From the NCBI RefSeq assembly GCF_003584125.1, contig NZ_QXFL01000001.1, positions 248,001-312,000 on the forward strand: a stretch of 64,000 nucleotides of DNA, given 5' to 3'. A program made the position numbers and the translations under genes. Below the pieces are notes generated by a model. It saw only the letters and a list, made by a program, of their open reading frames with translations, was not told where the DNA came from and did no database searches. Shown one piece after another: positions 53,284 through 61,867 of the stretch; within the stretch, counting starts at the first letter, position 1; the number at the start of each line of letters is the position of its first letter. This stretch comes from Aurantiacibacter zhengii (GTDB taxonomy: Bacteria; Pseudomonadota; Alphaproteobacteria; Sphingomonadales; Sphingomonadaceae).

Positions 53284-54113
53284 TGGCCGAAATAGCTGAC
53301 AGCCCGCTGGCAAATCAGGCGAAGAAGTCGCTCGAGCACGAGAACATCGAGACCGGCGAACCCAAGATGCGCGCCCGCGATGTCGATGTGTACTATGGCC
53401 AGAAGAAAGCCATCGATAGCGTGGATATCGACGTTTACACCGAGTTCGTGACAGCGTTCATCGGCCCGTCGGGCTGCGGCAAGTCCACCTTCCTGCGCGC
53501 CCTCAACCGCATGAACGATACCATTCCCTCCGCCCGCGTCACCGGCACGATCGAGCTGGACGGCGAGGATATCTACGCCAGCGGCATGGACGTGGTGCAA
53601 CTGCGCGCCCGCGTGGGCATGGTGTTCCAGAAGCCCAATCCCTTCCCGAAATCGATTTACGACAACATTGCCTACGGTCCCAAGATCCATGGTCTTGCCG
53701 AAGCCAAGCCCGACCTCGACAACATCGTGGAGAAGAGCCTGCGCCGCGCCGGCCTTTGGGAAGAGGTGAAGGACCGCCTGGCAGATTCCGGCACCGCGCT
53801 TTCCGGCGGCCAGCAGCAGCGCCTGTGCATTGCCCGCGCTATTGCGGTGGATCCTGAAGTGATCCTGATGGACGAGCCATGCTCCGCACTGGACCCTATC
53901 GCTACCGCCAAGATCGAGGAATTGATCGACGAACTGCGCGGTCGTTACGGCATCGTGATCGTGACCCACTCCATGCAGCAGGCTGCCCGCGTTTCGCAGC
54001 GCACTGCCTTTTTCCACCTCGGAAACCTGGTGGAATATGGACACACCTCAGACATATTCACTAATCCTGTCGAGAAGCGCACGCAGGACTACATCACAGG
54101 ACGGTACGGTTGA
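53283..54113 (+). CDS. pstB: Phosphate ABC transporter ATP-binding protein
   Basis: A 276-residue ATPase. Walker A is [19 protein letters not shown], the Q-loop [16 protein letters not shown] is the PstB hallmark, the signature is [16 protein letters not shown], Walker B is [13 protein letters not shown], and the switch is [13 protein letters not shown]. The start at 53283 is chosen over a GTG 6 nt upstream because it forms the TGATG coupling to pstA. The N-terminal ~25 residues are an extension before the domain. Confidence 0.97.
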   Translation: MAEIADSPLANQAKKSLEHENIETGEPKMRARDVDVYYGQKKAIDSVDIDVYTEFVTAFIGPSGCGKSTFLRALNRMNDTIPSARVTGTIELDGEDIYASGMDVVQLRARVGMVFQKPNPFPKSIYDNIAYGPKIHGLAEAKPDLDNIVEKSLRRAGLWEEVKDRLADSGTALSGGQQQRLCIARAIAVDPEVILMDEPCSALDPIATAKIEELIDELRGRYGIVIVTHSMQQAARVSQRTAFFHLGNLVEYGHTSDIFTNPVEKRTQDYITGRYG

Positions 54114-54781
54114 TGGTCGAACATACAGTCAAGGCATTCGACGAAGACATCACGCGCCTGCGCGGCCTGATCGCGGAGATGGGCGGACTGGCGGAGGTCG
54201 CGATCCAGCAGGCGCTGCAGGCGCTGGTGAACGGTGACGAGACGCTGGCCGCCGAAGTGGTGGAGCGCGACGCCAAGCTCGACGCGCTGGAAACCGAAGT
54301 CGACGCGATGGCCGTGCGCGTGCTCGCCCTGCGCGCGCCCATGGCGGACGACCTGCGCGAGATCGTCGCCGCCCTGAAAATCGGCGGCGTGGTGGAACGC
54401 ATCGGTGATTACGCCAAGAACATCGCCAAACGCGTGGGCCGCATCGAAGGCCGCACCAAGTTCGAACCGCTCACACTGCTGCCCGCGATGGGAGAGGTAG
54501 CGGCGGAAATGGTGCACGACGTTCTCACCGCTTACGCCGCGCGCGATCCGGTAATGGCACGCGAAGTGATCCAGCGCGATGACAAGGTGGACGCGTTCTA
54601 CGACAGCATCTTCCGCAACCTCGTCAGCCACATGGTGGAAAATCCCGCAACCATCAGCAGCGCGGCGCAGCTCCTGTTCATCGCGCGCAATCTGGAACGG
54701 ATCGGCGACCACGCCACCAATGTCGCGGAAATGGTCCACTATTCGGCGACCGGCAGCTATCCCGACGATATCGAACGGTAA
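54113..54781 (+). CDS. phoU: Phosphate signalling protein PhoU
   Basis: A 222-residue all-helical protein of two three-helix bundles. Metal-binding E/DxxxD-type motifs are seen in VVERDAKLDALETEVD and IQRDDKVDAFYDSIFR, with RIGDYAKNIAKR and RIGDHATNVAEMV closing each bundle. PhoU links transporter state to PhoR kinase activity. It is coupled to pstB through TGATG. Confidence 0.96.
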   Translation: MVEHTVKAFDEDITRLRGLIAEMGGLAEVAIQQALQALVNGDETLAAEVVERDAKLDALETEVDAMAVRVLALRAPMADDLREIVAALKIGGVVERIGDYAKNIAKRVGRIEGRTKFEPLTLLPAMGEVAAEMVHDVLTAYAARDPVMAREVIQRDDKVDAFYDSIFRNLVSHMVENPATISSAAQLLFIARNLERIGDHATNVAEMVHYSATGSYPDDIER

Positions 54782-54811
54782 AAATGCTGCGGTCGCGCGC
54801 AACCCGGCCTC

Positions 54812-54840
54812 TTGCAACAAATCTGACACAGAATTGAAAT
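54812..54840 (+). promoter_or_regulatory. Candidate Pho box upstream of phoB
   Basis: TTGCAAC (54812), CTGACAC (54823) and TTGAAAT (54834) form an 11-bp periodic array with AT-rich spacers (AAAT, AGAA). It is weaker than the sites upstream of the porin and pstS. It would allow PhoB autoregulation independent of the pst promoter. Confidence 0.45.
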
Positions 54841-54895
54841 AACAGGGTTCCGACGGCATTCTGCCTGACGCCGCGATCCAAGGGGCCTGAATACG

Positions 54896-55585
54896 ATGTC
54901 TGCGCCGAAACTGCTGCTTGTCGAAGACGACACCGCGCTTGCCGAATTGCTAGAATACCGTTTCGAAAGCGAGGGCTACGATGTTCGCGTGACGGCCGAT
55001 GGCGACGATGCGCTCATCATGGCCGCAGAGGATACGCCCGATCTCGTGATCCTCGACTGGATGATCGAGGGCACCAGCGGGATCGAGGTGTGCCGTCGGT
55101 TGCGCCGCGACAAGGCTACCGCACACGTCCCCATCATCATGCTCACCGCGCGCGAGGCCGAGGATGACCGGGTGCGCGGGCTGGAAACCGGTGCCGACGA
55201 TTACCTGACCAAACCCTTCTCACCGCGCGAATTGCTGGCCCGTGTCGCAGCCGTCCTTCGGCGCGTACGCCCTGCCCTGGCCGGGGAGACGATCGAAGCG
55301 GGCGACCTTCGTCTCGATCCGGTTGCGCACCGGGTCGAACGGCGCGGCCACACCTTGCAGATCGGGCCGACGGAATATCGCCTGATCAAGTTTTTCATGG
55401 AACATCCGCGCCGCGTATTTTCGCGTGGACAACTGCTGGATGCCGTCTGGGGCACAGGTAGCGAGATCGAGGAGCGTACCGTGGACGTGCATATTCGCCG
55501 CTTGCGCAAGGCGATCACCGTGGAGAACGCTCGCGATCCGATCCGTACCGTACGCTCTGCGGGCTACGCACTTGAGCCTGTCTGA
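54896..55585 (+). CDS. phoB: Phosphate regulon response regulator PhoB
   Basis: A 229-residue OmpR/PhoB-family regulator. The receiver has LLVEDDTALAELLEYRFE, phosphoacceptor Asp in VILDWMIEGTSGIE, and Lys in DDYLTKPFSPRELLAR. The winged-helix DNA-binding domain has IGPTEYRLIKFFMEHP and EERTVDVHIRRLRKAI. It lies at the distal end of the cluster whose other end is phoR. It probably binds the Pho boxes listed here. Confidence 0.96.
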   Translation: MSAPKLLLVEDDTALAELLEYRFESEGYDVRVTADGDDALIMAAEDTPDLVILDWMIEGTSGIEVCRRLRRDKATAHVPIIMLTAREAEDDRVRGLETGADDYLTKPFSPRELLARVAAVLRRVRPALAGETIEAGDLRLDPVAHRVERRGHTLQIGPTEYRLIKFFMEHPRRVFSRGQLLDAVWGTGSEIEERTVDVHIRRLRKAITVENARDPIRTVRSAGYALEPV

Positions 55586-55822
55586 ACGGCGTATAGGTAA
55601 TGTTGCGCAGGTGCCGTTTTAGCCTACGGTGATAATGCAGGCTATATCGGGAACGAGATCAAAAACCGCGCGTTTTCAGATAGGTCGCGTGTCAATATTG
55701 CAACGGTTCGGCGCAATCGGGGCACGGTCAACGCAGAAAAACCCTGTTTCGGCTTCACATCGGGGAGCTTTCGCAGTAGGGCCAAATTAACGCAGAGCGC
55801 CTCCGAATTAAGAGGAACACAA

Positions 55823-56065
55823 ATGAAGAAGATTATTGCAAGCACCATCGCCGCCGGTCTGGTGGCTGGTACCACACTTACAGCGGCGGCCAACCCGGTC
55901 GTGCGCGACGCCGCTACCATGGCTCAGACCGAGCGTCTGGGTGGCGACGATGAAGAGGGCGGTGCTGGCACTTTCCTGATCGTTCTGCTGGGCGCAGCCG
56001 CAGCTGCCGGCGTGGTGTTCCTGATCGAGGACAACGAAGACGAAGACGTTCCTGTCAGCGTCTGA
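55823..56065 (+). CDS. Small acidic exported or membrane protein
   Basis: An 80-residue protein with N-terminal signal-like segment MKKIIASTIAAGLVAGTTLTAAA and a second hydrophobic segment (~residues 49-67, GTFLIVLLGAAAAAGVVFLI) flanked on both sides by acidic clusters (GGDDEEGG and EDNEDEDV). It is preceded by AAGAGGAA and followed by a strong terminator at 56088-56116, indicating a real, independently expressed gene. No family recognised. The 237 bases between phoB and this gene hold no other feature that I can see. Confidence 0.75.
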   Translation: MKKIIASTIAAGLVAGTTLTAAANPVVRDAATMAQTERLGGDDEEGGAGTFLIVLLGAAAAAGVVFLIEDNEDEDVPVSV

Positions 56066-56087
56066 TTATCCGTTTCAAACGGTTACG

Positions 56088-56116
56088 AAAACCCTCGCTT
56101 CGGCGGGGGTTTTTTG
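56088..56116 (+). terminator. Rho-independent terminator
   Basis: AAAACCCTCGC (56088-56098), TTCG tetraloop (56099-56102), GCGGGGGTTTTTT (56103 onward). It has a stable UUCG-type loop and a six-T run, and ends the 80-residue protein transcript. Reversed, it would be a weaker terminator for the minus-strand extensin gene. Confidence 0.92.
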
Positions 56117-56175
56117 TTGTCTGATGTCCGGGTCGATAGCTCCTACCTTGGGGTAGTCGCGTTTGTCCTTCTCCG

Positions 56176-56901
56176 TCAGCGGCAGGCCCCCATCGCCGGA
56201 TTGCGTCCCTGATCGAGGTGAAAGTGATCAGCATGGGCGGCGTTGTAATCCGGTGAGAGCACCGTCCCGAAGCTGTTACAGGCGGCATCGCGTACCGCCG
56301 CGAGGAATTGCCCTTCGGCCTGTCCGTTATTCCAGTCTCGCAGCACGCTGACAGTGCGGCCGTCGGCAAGGCGAAAACCGGCGATGTCGATGGCATTGCC
56401 GGTGGCGTGCTCACTCCATTGCGCATCGGCATCGCCGTACATGCGGCGGCAGCTGTATGTGCCCAGTTGCTCTAAGCGCTCGACCCTTGTTCCGAGCATC
56501 TCCTCGGCCAGCGTCTGCACGTCCTTTTCCAGCCACAGTACCATGCCGGCGGCCACCGGGCAGGTCATCTGCGGGAACCGCGGCGCGAATGGTACGCTGC
56601 CGAGCGTCAGCCGGTCTTCGCGGCGGCACGCGCCCTCGCCTGTTTCCTCCAGCGGCGAGAAGGTCACCTCGCTACGCTCCAGAACTGTGTGGCACTGCCC
56701 GATATCACCCCGGAGGGCGGACAGCTTGGTCTGCGTTGCCCATCCGCGCTCGTCTCGCAGGTCCAGTGGCGCCCACGGGTTGTGCTGGGGGTTTTCTGCC
56801 ATGAAGGTCCGCCCTGCCACCAGCAGCGCCAGCACTACCAGCGCGAAGGCCAGCTTGCGATCATCTACGGGAGGCCGGGGCCATTTGCGTTTGCGCGCCA
56901 T
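56176..56901 (-). CDS. Extensin-family protein (extensin-like C-terminal domain)
   Basis: A 241-residue protein with an N-terminal membrane anchor (~residues 16-33, LAFALVVLALLVAGRTFMA) and a periplasmic domain. CPVAAGMVLWLEKDVQ, GTYSCRRMYG, SEHATGNAIDIAGFRL and HADHFHLDQG are the extensin-like C-terminal motifs; the His/Asp arrangement resembles zinc peptidases of the D-Ala-D-Ala carboxypeptidase type, so a cell-wall hydrolase role is possible. Four Cys could form disulfides. The start is ATG at 56901, 2 nt after the dnaE2 stop, so it may be read on the dnaE2 transcript. Confidence 0.88.
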   Translation of the reverse strand: MARKRKWPRPPVDDRKLAFALVVLALLVAGRTFMAENPQHNPWAPLDLRDERGWATQTKLSALRGDIGQCHTVLERSEVTFSPLEETGEGACRREDRLTLGSVPFAPRFPQMTCPVAAGMVLWLEKDVQTLAEEMLGTRVERLEQLGTYSCRRMYGDADAQWSEHATGNAIDIAGFRLADGRTVSVLRDWNNGQAEGQFLAAVRDAACNSFGTVLSPDYNAAHADHFHLDQGRNPAMGACR

Positions 56902-56903
56902 TA

Positions 56904-59900
56904 TCAATGAAAGTCGCGGGACTTGGGAATGATCCGGAGATTGCGCGGATGCCCTCTCGTATTCGGTAACTGGTCGATCAGGTCGCGCGGACGGATTGCC
57001 TGGTTGGCAGGATCCTCGGCGCCGCTGCGCAGATCGTCGCGTGGATTGACCTTGCTGGTGAGGGGGCTGTTAACGTGGTCGGCGCGCGCAACCGGCGCGT
57101 TGAGCAGGTCGTCCGAGAGGCGATGCAGGTCCTGCGTCGCATCGGTCATATGCTGGGCGATGACGTGGATGACCTCGTCATCGTATTCCACCCGGCCACG
57201 CACTTCCATCAGGCGCGCGCCCATTACCACGGTGCGCTGCTTTTCCTTGAGATCGGGCCAGACGACGAGGTTGATCACGCCGGTCTCGTCCTCCAGCGTA
57301 ATGAAGCACACACCCTTGGCGCTGCCCGGTCGCTGACGGATCAGCACCACGCCCGCGACCTGCACCATGGAACGGAACTTGCGGTCGCGCAGATCGCAGG
57401 CGCGCACGAAGCCGCGCTCTGCCAGGCTGGCGCGCAGGAACGACATCGGATGTGCCTTCAGGCTGAGGCGTGTTGTCTGGTAATCGGCCACCACCTCCTC
57501 CGATAGCGGCATCCTCGGCAGGATCGCCCTGCCCTGCTCCGCGCCCTCGTCGCGCTCGTCAGCATGGGCGAACAGCGGCAGGTCCACCCCGCCAACAAGG
57601 CTGCGCGCATCCCACAAGGCCTGCCTGCGCGACATGTCCATCGAGCCGAAGGCATCGGCGCTGGCAAGGCGTTCGACGTGTCCGACAGGAATACGCGCGC
57701 GGTCGCGCAATTCGACAACATCGGCATAAGGTCCGCCCTCTTCGCGCGCAGTGACAAGCGCTGCAGCGACATGTTCGGGCAGGCCGTCTATTTGCCTGAG
57801 ACCCAAGCGCAGGGCGATGTGGCGATCGAGGCGGCCTCCCTTCGCATCGTCTCCCTTGCCGATTACCTCCAGCGTGCAGTCCCAATCGCTGCGGTTCACG
57901 TCCACGGGCAACACCCGTACGCCGTGCTCCCTCGCGTCACGCACGATCTGGGCAGGCGCATAGAAGCCCATCGGCTGGGAATTGAGCAGGCCACAGGCGA
58001 ACGCGGCGGGGAAATGGCATTTCAGCCAGCTGGATACGTAGACAAGATGCGCAAAGCTGGCAGCGTGGCTTTCAGGAAAGCCGTATTCGCCAAAGCCGCG
58101 AATCTGGTTGAAGCAGCGCTGGGCGAAGTCGCGGTCGTAGCCGCGCGTCACCATGCGCTCCACCATCATGTCCTGAAGCTCGTCCACCATGCCGCGGCTG
58201 CGGAATGTGGCCATCGCCTTGCGCAGCCGGTTCGCCTCGGCTGAAGAGAACCTGGCCGCATCCAGCGCGATTTTCATCGCCTGTTCCTGGAAGATCGGCA
58301 CGCCCAGCGTACGCTCCAGAATGCTGGAAAGCTCATCGGGCGGGCCATGATCGGGCGACGGCGCGGGGATCTGCACCTGCTCCGCCCCCCGGCGGCGCTT
58401 GAGGTAGGGGTGCACCATGTCCCCTTGGATCGGGCCGGGCCGCACGATGGCGACCTGGATCACCAGATCATAGAACTCGCGCGGGCGCAGGCGTGGCAGC
58501 ATGTTCATCTGCGCGCGGCTCTCTACCTGGAACACGCCCAGCGAATCCCCCTTGCGCAGCATCTCGTAGGTTTCCGGATCCTCGCGCGGAACACTGGCCA
58601 GCGTCAGCGGACGGTCGTGATGGGTCTCCAGCAGGTCGAGGCATTTCTTGATGCAGGTGAGCATGCCCAGGGCCAGCACGTCGACCTTCAGGATACCCAG
58701 CGCCTCGATATCGTCCTTGTCCCATTCGATGAAACTGCGATCGGGCATGGCGCCGTTGCCGATCGGCACGGTTTCAGTAAGCGGGCCGTCCGTAAGGATA
58801 AAGCCGCCGACGTGCTGGGACAAATGGCGTGGCATACCAACCATTTGTTCGGTAAGTTTCAGAACACGGCGCAGATGCGGGTCGCTGATATCCATCCCGG
58901 TTTCCGCAGCGTGCTTCTCGCTCACTTCCTTGCCCCACCCGCCCCACACGGTTCGCGCAAGGGCGCTGGTCACGTCCTCGGACAGACCCATCGCCTTGCC
59001 CACCTCGCGGATCGCCATACGCGGGCGGTAATGGATGACAGTTGCGGTGAGACCCGCCCGGTGGCGACCATACTTCTTGTAGATGTGCTGGATCACCTCC
59101 TCGCGCCGTTCGTGCTCGAAATCGACGTCGATATCGGGTGGCTCCTTGCGCTCTTCGGAAATGAAGCGGTCGAACAGGAGCTGGTGCTTGGCGGGGTCGA
59201 CACTGGTGATCTCGAGGCAATAGCAGACCGCCGAGTTCGCCGCGCTGCCCCTGCCCTGACACAGGATCGGCGGATCGACCGAGCGGGCGAAATCGACGAT
59301 ATCCTTGATGGTGAGGAAGTAGCGGGCAAGTTCGAGCTTGCCGATCAACGCCAGCTCGCGTTCGAGCGTTTTCTTCACCGTATCAGGCAAGCCACTGGGA
59401 TACCGCCGTTTTGCACCTTTCCAGGTCTCGCTTTCCAGATAATCCTGCGGGCTCATGCCCTCAGGGTAGATCTCTTCCGGATATTCGTATTTCAGCTCGT
59501 CGAGGCTGAACTCGCAGGCATCGGCCACCGTGCGCGCCGCCGTGATGGCGTGGGGCCAGCGCGCGAACATCGTCAGCATCTGCTCCGGGCTTTTCAGATG
59601 CCGTTCCGCATTGGCATGCAGCAGGTGCCCGGCGCGCGCCACGGTGGTCTTGTGGCGGATGGCGGTCATCACGTCCTGCAACGGGCGGCGGTCGGGCGCG
59701 TGGTAATGCACGTCGTTGGTTGCCAGCAGGCAAAGGCCATTGGCGCGGGCGAGAGCATCAAGCCGGTCGATCCGGGCAATATCGTCACCGATGTAAAGGT
59801 AGCTGGCAGCAAGGTGGCGCAGCGCAGGCAAGCCAGCGGCGAGATGCGGCAGGATATCGAACAAGGTGCCTGTCACGGCCCCATCCCTCACGCTGCCGTC

Positions 59901-60422
59901 GAGCGCGATGACGTTGCTCGCCCACCCGGGCACGGTGAACTCTTCACGCAGATCGCACGGGGGGATGAGGACGAGTTGCACGCCCTCACCGTGCTCGGCC
60001 AGCATGGCGAGGCTGATGTCGCACACACCCTTGTCCTGCCAGCTGCCATCCAGCTTGCCCATGCGGCCTGCAGAGATCAGCGTGGTAAGACGGCCATAGG
60101 CGGCCCGGTCCTGCGGATAGGCGAGGAAGGCAAGCCCCTCGACGGTTTCGATGCGGCAACCGATGACGGGACGCATCTTCAGCGTCTTCGCCTCCGTATG
60201 CACGCGCACCACGCCGGCCAGGGAATTGGCATCGGCAATCCCGATAGCATCGTAACCCAGGCTGCGCGCGGTCAGCACGAGATCCACCGCATCGGACGCA
60301 CCGCGCAGGAAGCTGAAACAACTGACGAGACCGAGTTCGACAAAGGCCGCGCGCGGCGGCGCGTCTATGCCATCGGGATCAAGCTCGATCGTGCGCTTGG
60401 GAAGAACGTCGCTATCGGGCAC
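56904..60422 (-). CDS. dnaE2: Error-prone DNA polymerase III alpha-type subunit DnaE2
   Basis: A 1172-residue C-family polymerase used in SOS mutagenesis with ImuB. The N-terminal PHP domain begins FVELGLVSCFSFLRGASDA. The palm carries the catalytic Asp pair in PPDIDVDFEHERREE and the conserved GRGSAANSAVCY. The finger and C-terminal OB regions (VAGVVLIRQRPGSAKG, FITLEDETGVINLVVWP) are intact. The start is GTG at 60422, 14 nt after UdgX. It is third gene of an SOS-box-controlled unit. Confidence 0.95.
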   Translation of the reverse strand: MPDSDVLPKRTIELDPDGIDAPPRAAFVELGLVSCFSFLRGASDAVDLVLTARSLGYDAIGIADANSLAGVVRVHTEAKTLKMRPVIGCRIETVEGLAFLAYPQDRAAYGRLTTLISAGRMGKLDGSWQDKGVCDISLAMLAEHGEGVQLVLIPPCDLREEFTVPGWASNVIALDGSVRDGAVTGTLFDILPHLAAGLPALRHLAASYLYIGDDIARIDRLDALARANGLCLLATNDVHYHAPDRRPLQDVMTAIRHKTTVARAGHLLHANAERHLKSPEQMLTMFARWPHAITAARTVADACEFSLDELKYEYPEEIYPEGMSPQDYLESETWKGAKRRYPSGLPDTVKKTLERELALIGKLELARYFLTIKDIVDFARSVDPPILCQGRGSAANSAVCYCLEITSVDPAKHQLLFDRFISEERKEPPDIDVDFEHERREEVIQHIYKKYGRHRAGLTATVIHYRPRMAIREVGKAMGLSEDVTSALARTVWGGWGKEVSEKHAAETGMDISDPHLRRVLKLTEQMVGMPRHLSQHVGGFILTDGPLTETVPIGNGAMPDRSFIEWDKDDIEALGILKVDVLALGMLTCIKKCLDLLETHHDRPLTLASVPREDPETYEMLRKGDSLGVFQVESRAQMNMLPRLRPREFYDLVIQVAIVRPGPIQGDMVHPYLKRRRGAEQVQIPAPSPDHGPPDELSSILERTLGVPIFQEQAMKIALDAARFSSAEANRLRKAMATFRSRGMVDELQDMMVERMVTRGYDRDFAQRCFNQIRGFGEYGFPESHAASFAHLVYVSSWLKCHFPAAFACGLLNSQPMGFYAPAQIVRDAREHGVRVLPVDVNRSDWDCTLEVIGKGDDAKGGRLDRHIALRLGLRQIDGLPEHVAAALVTAREEGGPYADVVELRDRARIPVGHVERLASADAFGSMDMSRRQALWDARSLVGGVDLPLFAHADERDEGAEQGRAILPRMPLSEEVVADYQTTRLSLKAHPMSFLRASLAERGFVRACDLRDRKFRSMVQVAGVVLIRQRPGSAKGVCFITLEDETGVINLVVWPDLKEKQRTVVMGARLMEVRGRVEYDDEVIHVIAQHMTDATQDLHRLSDDLLNAPVARADHVNSPLTSKVNPRDDLRSGAEDPANQAIRPRDLIDQLPNTRGHPRNLRIIPKSRDFH

Positions 60423-60436
60423 GTCACGCTATCGGA

Positions 60437-61867
60437 TCACTGCGCCAGCTGCGCGAGCCGATCCTTCAGCGCCGCAAGGTCGGCGGCGAACAGGCGTTCC
60501 TGCTCCGCCTTGGCGTCACCATCCAGGCGCAGGAGGTAGGACGGGTGCGCCGTCACCCACAGCTCACTACCATCGTCGAGAGCGAGTGGTTCACCACGCA
60601 CTTTCGAGATGCTGACCGTCTTGCCCAGCATTGCGCGCGCCGCGCTGGCACCCAGCGCCAGCACCACTTTCGGCTTCACGATGGCGCGCTCTGCCTCGTG
60701 CCACCAGCGGCACACGTCGATTTCCTTGGCCGTGGGCGACTGGTGCAGACGGCGTTTGCCGCGCTGGACATATTTGAAATGCTTCACCGCGTTGGTGACA
60801 TAGGTTTCGCGTCGCTCGATACCGGCTTGCTCCAGCGCGGCGTCCAGCACTTGCCCGGCAGGACCGACGAAGGGCTTTCCGGCCTGGTCCTCCTGGTCGC
60901 CCGGCTGTTCGCCCACGATCATCAGAGCGGCATCATCCGGCCCTTCCCCCATCACCGCCTGGTTATCGAGATTGCCGATGGGGCATTTACGGCAGGCGTG
61001 AATGGCCTTGTCGATGGCCGCCAGTGTTTCGGGCCGGTCCTCGAATTCAAGCGCGCCTGCATCCACCATCTCACTCTCCCGCCTCTGCGCGCCCGCCACC
61101 AGCTCCGGAATGAGCGCGGCTTCGGGCATGTTCTTCCAGTACTTGCGAGGCATTTCCTTCAGCATGGCCCCGATCTTCAAACGCGCGGGGTTGAAGATGG
61201 ATGCATAGTACTTGCGCCAGAGATCCTCGGCCGGATCGCCCTGCGGAGCGTCGGACTTCTGCGCAGGCCCGCTTTCCCGCAGCGTCTCACCATCCCAGTG
61301 GATGCAGCCGCGCGGTGTCAGGATGGACCAGTGCATGTTGGCAAAACGGCGCACGAAGAAGCCCGCTTCGCGCCGCACGATATGGTGATCGGGCTCGAAC
61401 CAGGCGACATAGTGCTCGTTTCCCTCATCGTCCTCCACCATGCGAAAGCGGACGAAGGCGTGCATCTTGTGCGCATCGCGGCGCACGGACTTGTCCATAT
61501 CCTCCAGCCGGCGCACCTGGCTGTCGGCCTTGTCTTCCATCAGCCGCGGGTTCGACTGCAAGCGCCACAGCATGGCATAGAGCAGGGAAAATCGTTCCGG
61601 GTCAGAGTGATGGCAGACATTCTTCGCAATCGAAAGGAACCGCTTGCTGGCGCGTATGATCTTGTCATCTTCCGGCACCGGCAATCGCTTGTCGCCGTGG
61701 CTGAACAGCGAACCATTGCCACCCGGCTCTACCCAAGCAACACGGTCTGGCGGCACGTCGCACTGGACAAGCTGCCGCGCCCGCTCCCGCCAGAAAGCGA
61801 AGTCGTCCGGCTCCGGCATGTGCACCACGTAATAGGTGCCAAGTTTCACGTGCTGGAGCGCCGTCAT
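60437..61867 (-). CDS. DUF4130 (TIGR03915-type) / UdgX uracil-DNA glycosylase fusion
   Basis: A 476-residue two-domain protein. Residues ~1-250 match the TIGR03915/DUF4130 DNA-metabolism domain. Residues ~275-476 are a UdgX-type uracil-DNA glycosylase: Cys pair ACRKC (292, 295) for an Fe-S cluster, motif A GEQPGDQED (319-327), the UdgX-specific loop KRRLH (371-375) and HPSYL (441-445). In UdgX the loop His forms a covalent bond with the abasic site after uracil excision; here that is His375. It overlaps the radical SAM gene by 4 nt (ATGA). Confidence 0.9.
   Translation of the reverse strand: MTALQHVKLGTYYVVHMPEPDDFAFWRERARQLVQCDVPPDRVAWVEPGGNGSLFSHGDKRLPVPEDDKIIRASKRFLSIAKNVCHHSDPERFSLLYAMLWRLQSNPRLMEDKADSQVRRLEDMDKSVRRDAHKMHAFVRFRMVEDDEGNEHYVAWFEPDHHIVRREAGFFVRRFANMHWSILTPRGCIHWDGETLRESGPAQKSDAPQGDPAEDLWRKYYASIFNPARLKIGAMLKEMPRKYWKNMPEAALIPELVAGAQRRESEMVDAGALEFEDRPETLAAIDKAIHACRKCPIGNLDNQAVMGEGPDDAALMIVGEQPGDQEDQAGKPFVGPAGQVLDAALEQAGIERRETYVTNAVKHFKYVQRGKRRLHQSPTAKEIDVCRWWHEAERAIVKPKVVLALGASAARAMLGKTVSISKVRGEPLALDDGSELWVTAHPSYLLRLDGDAKAEQERLFAADLAALKDRLAQLAQ

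Noticed and set aside
58347-60539. 730-codon plus-strand open frame
   Set aside because: Antisense to dnaE2, which keeps its catalytic motifs. An artefact of GC-rich third positions.
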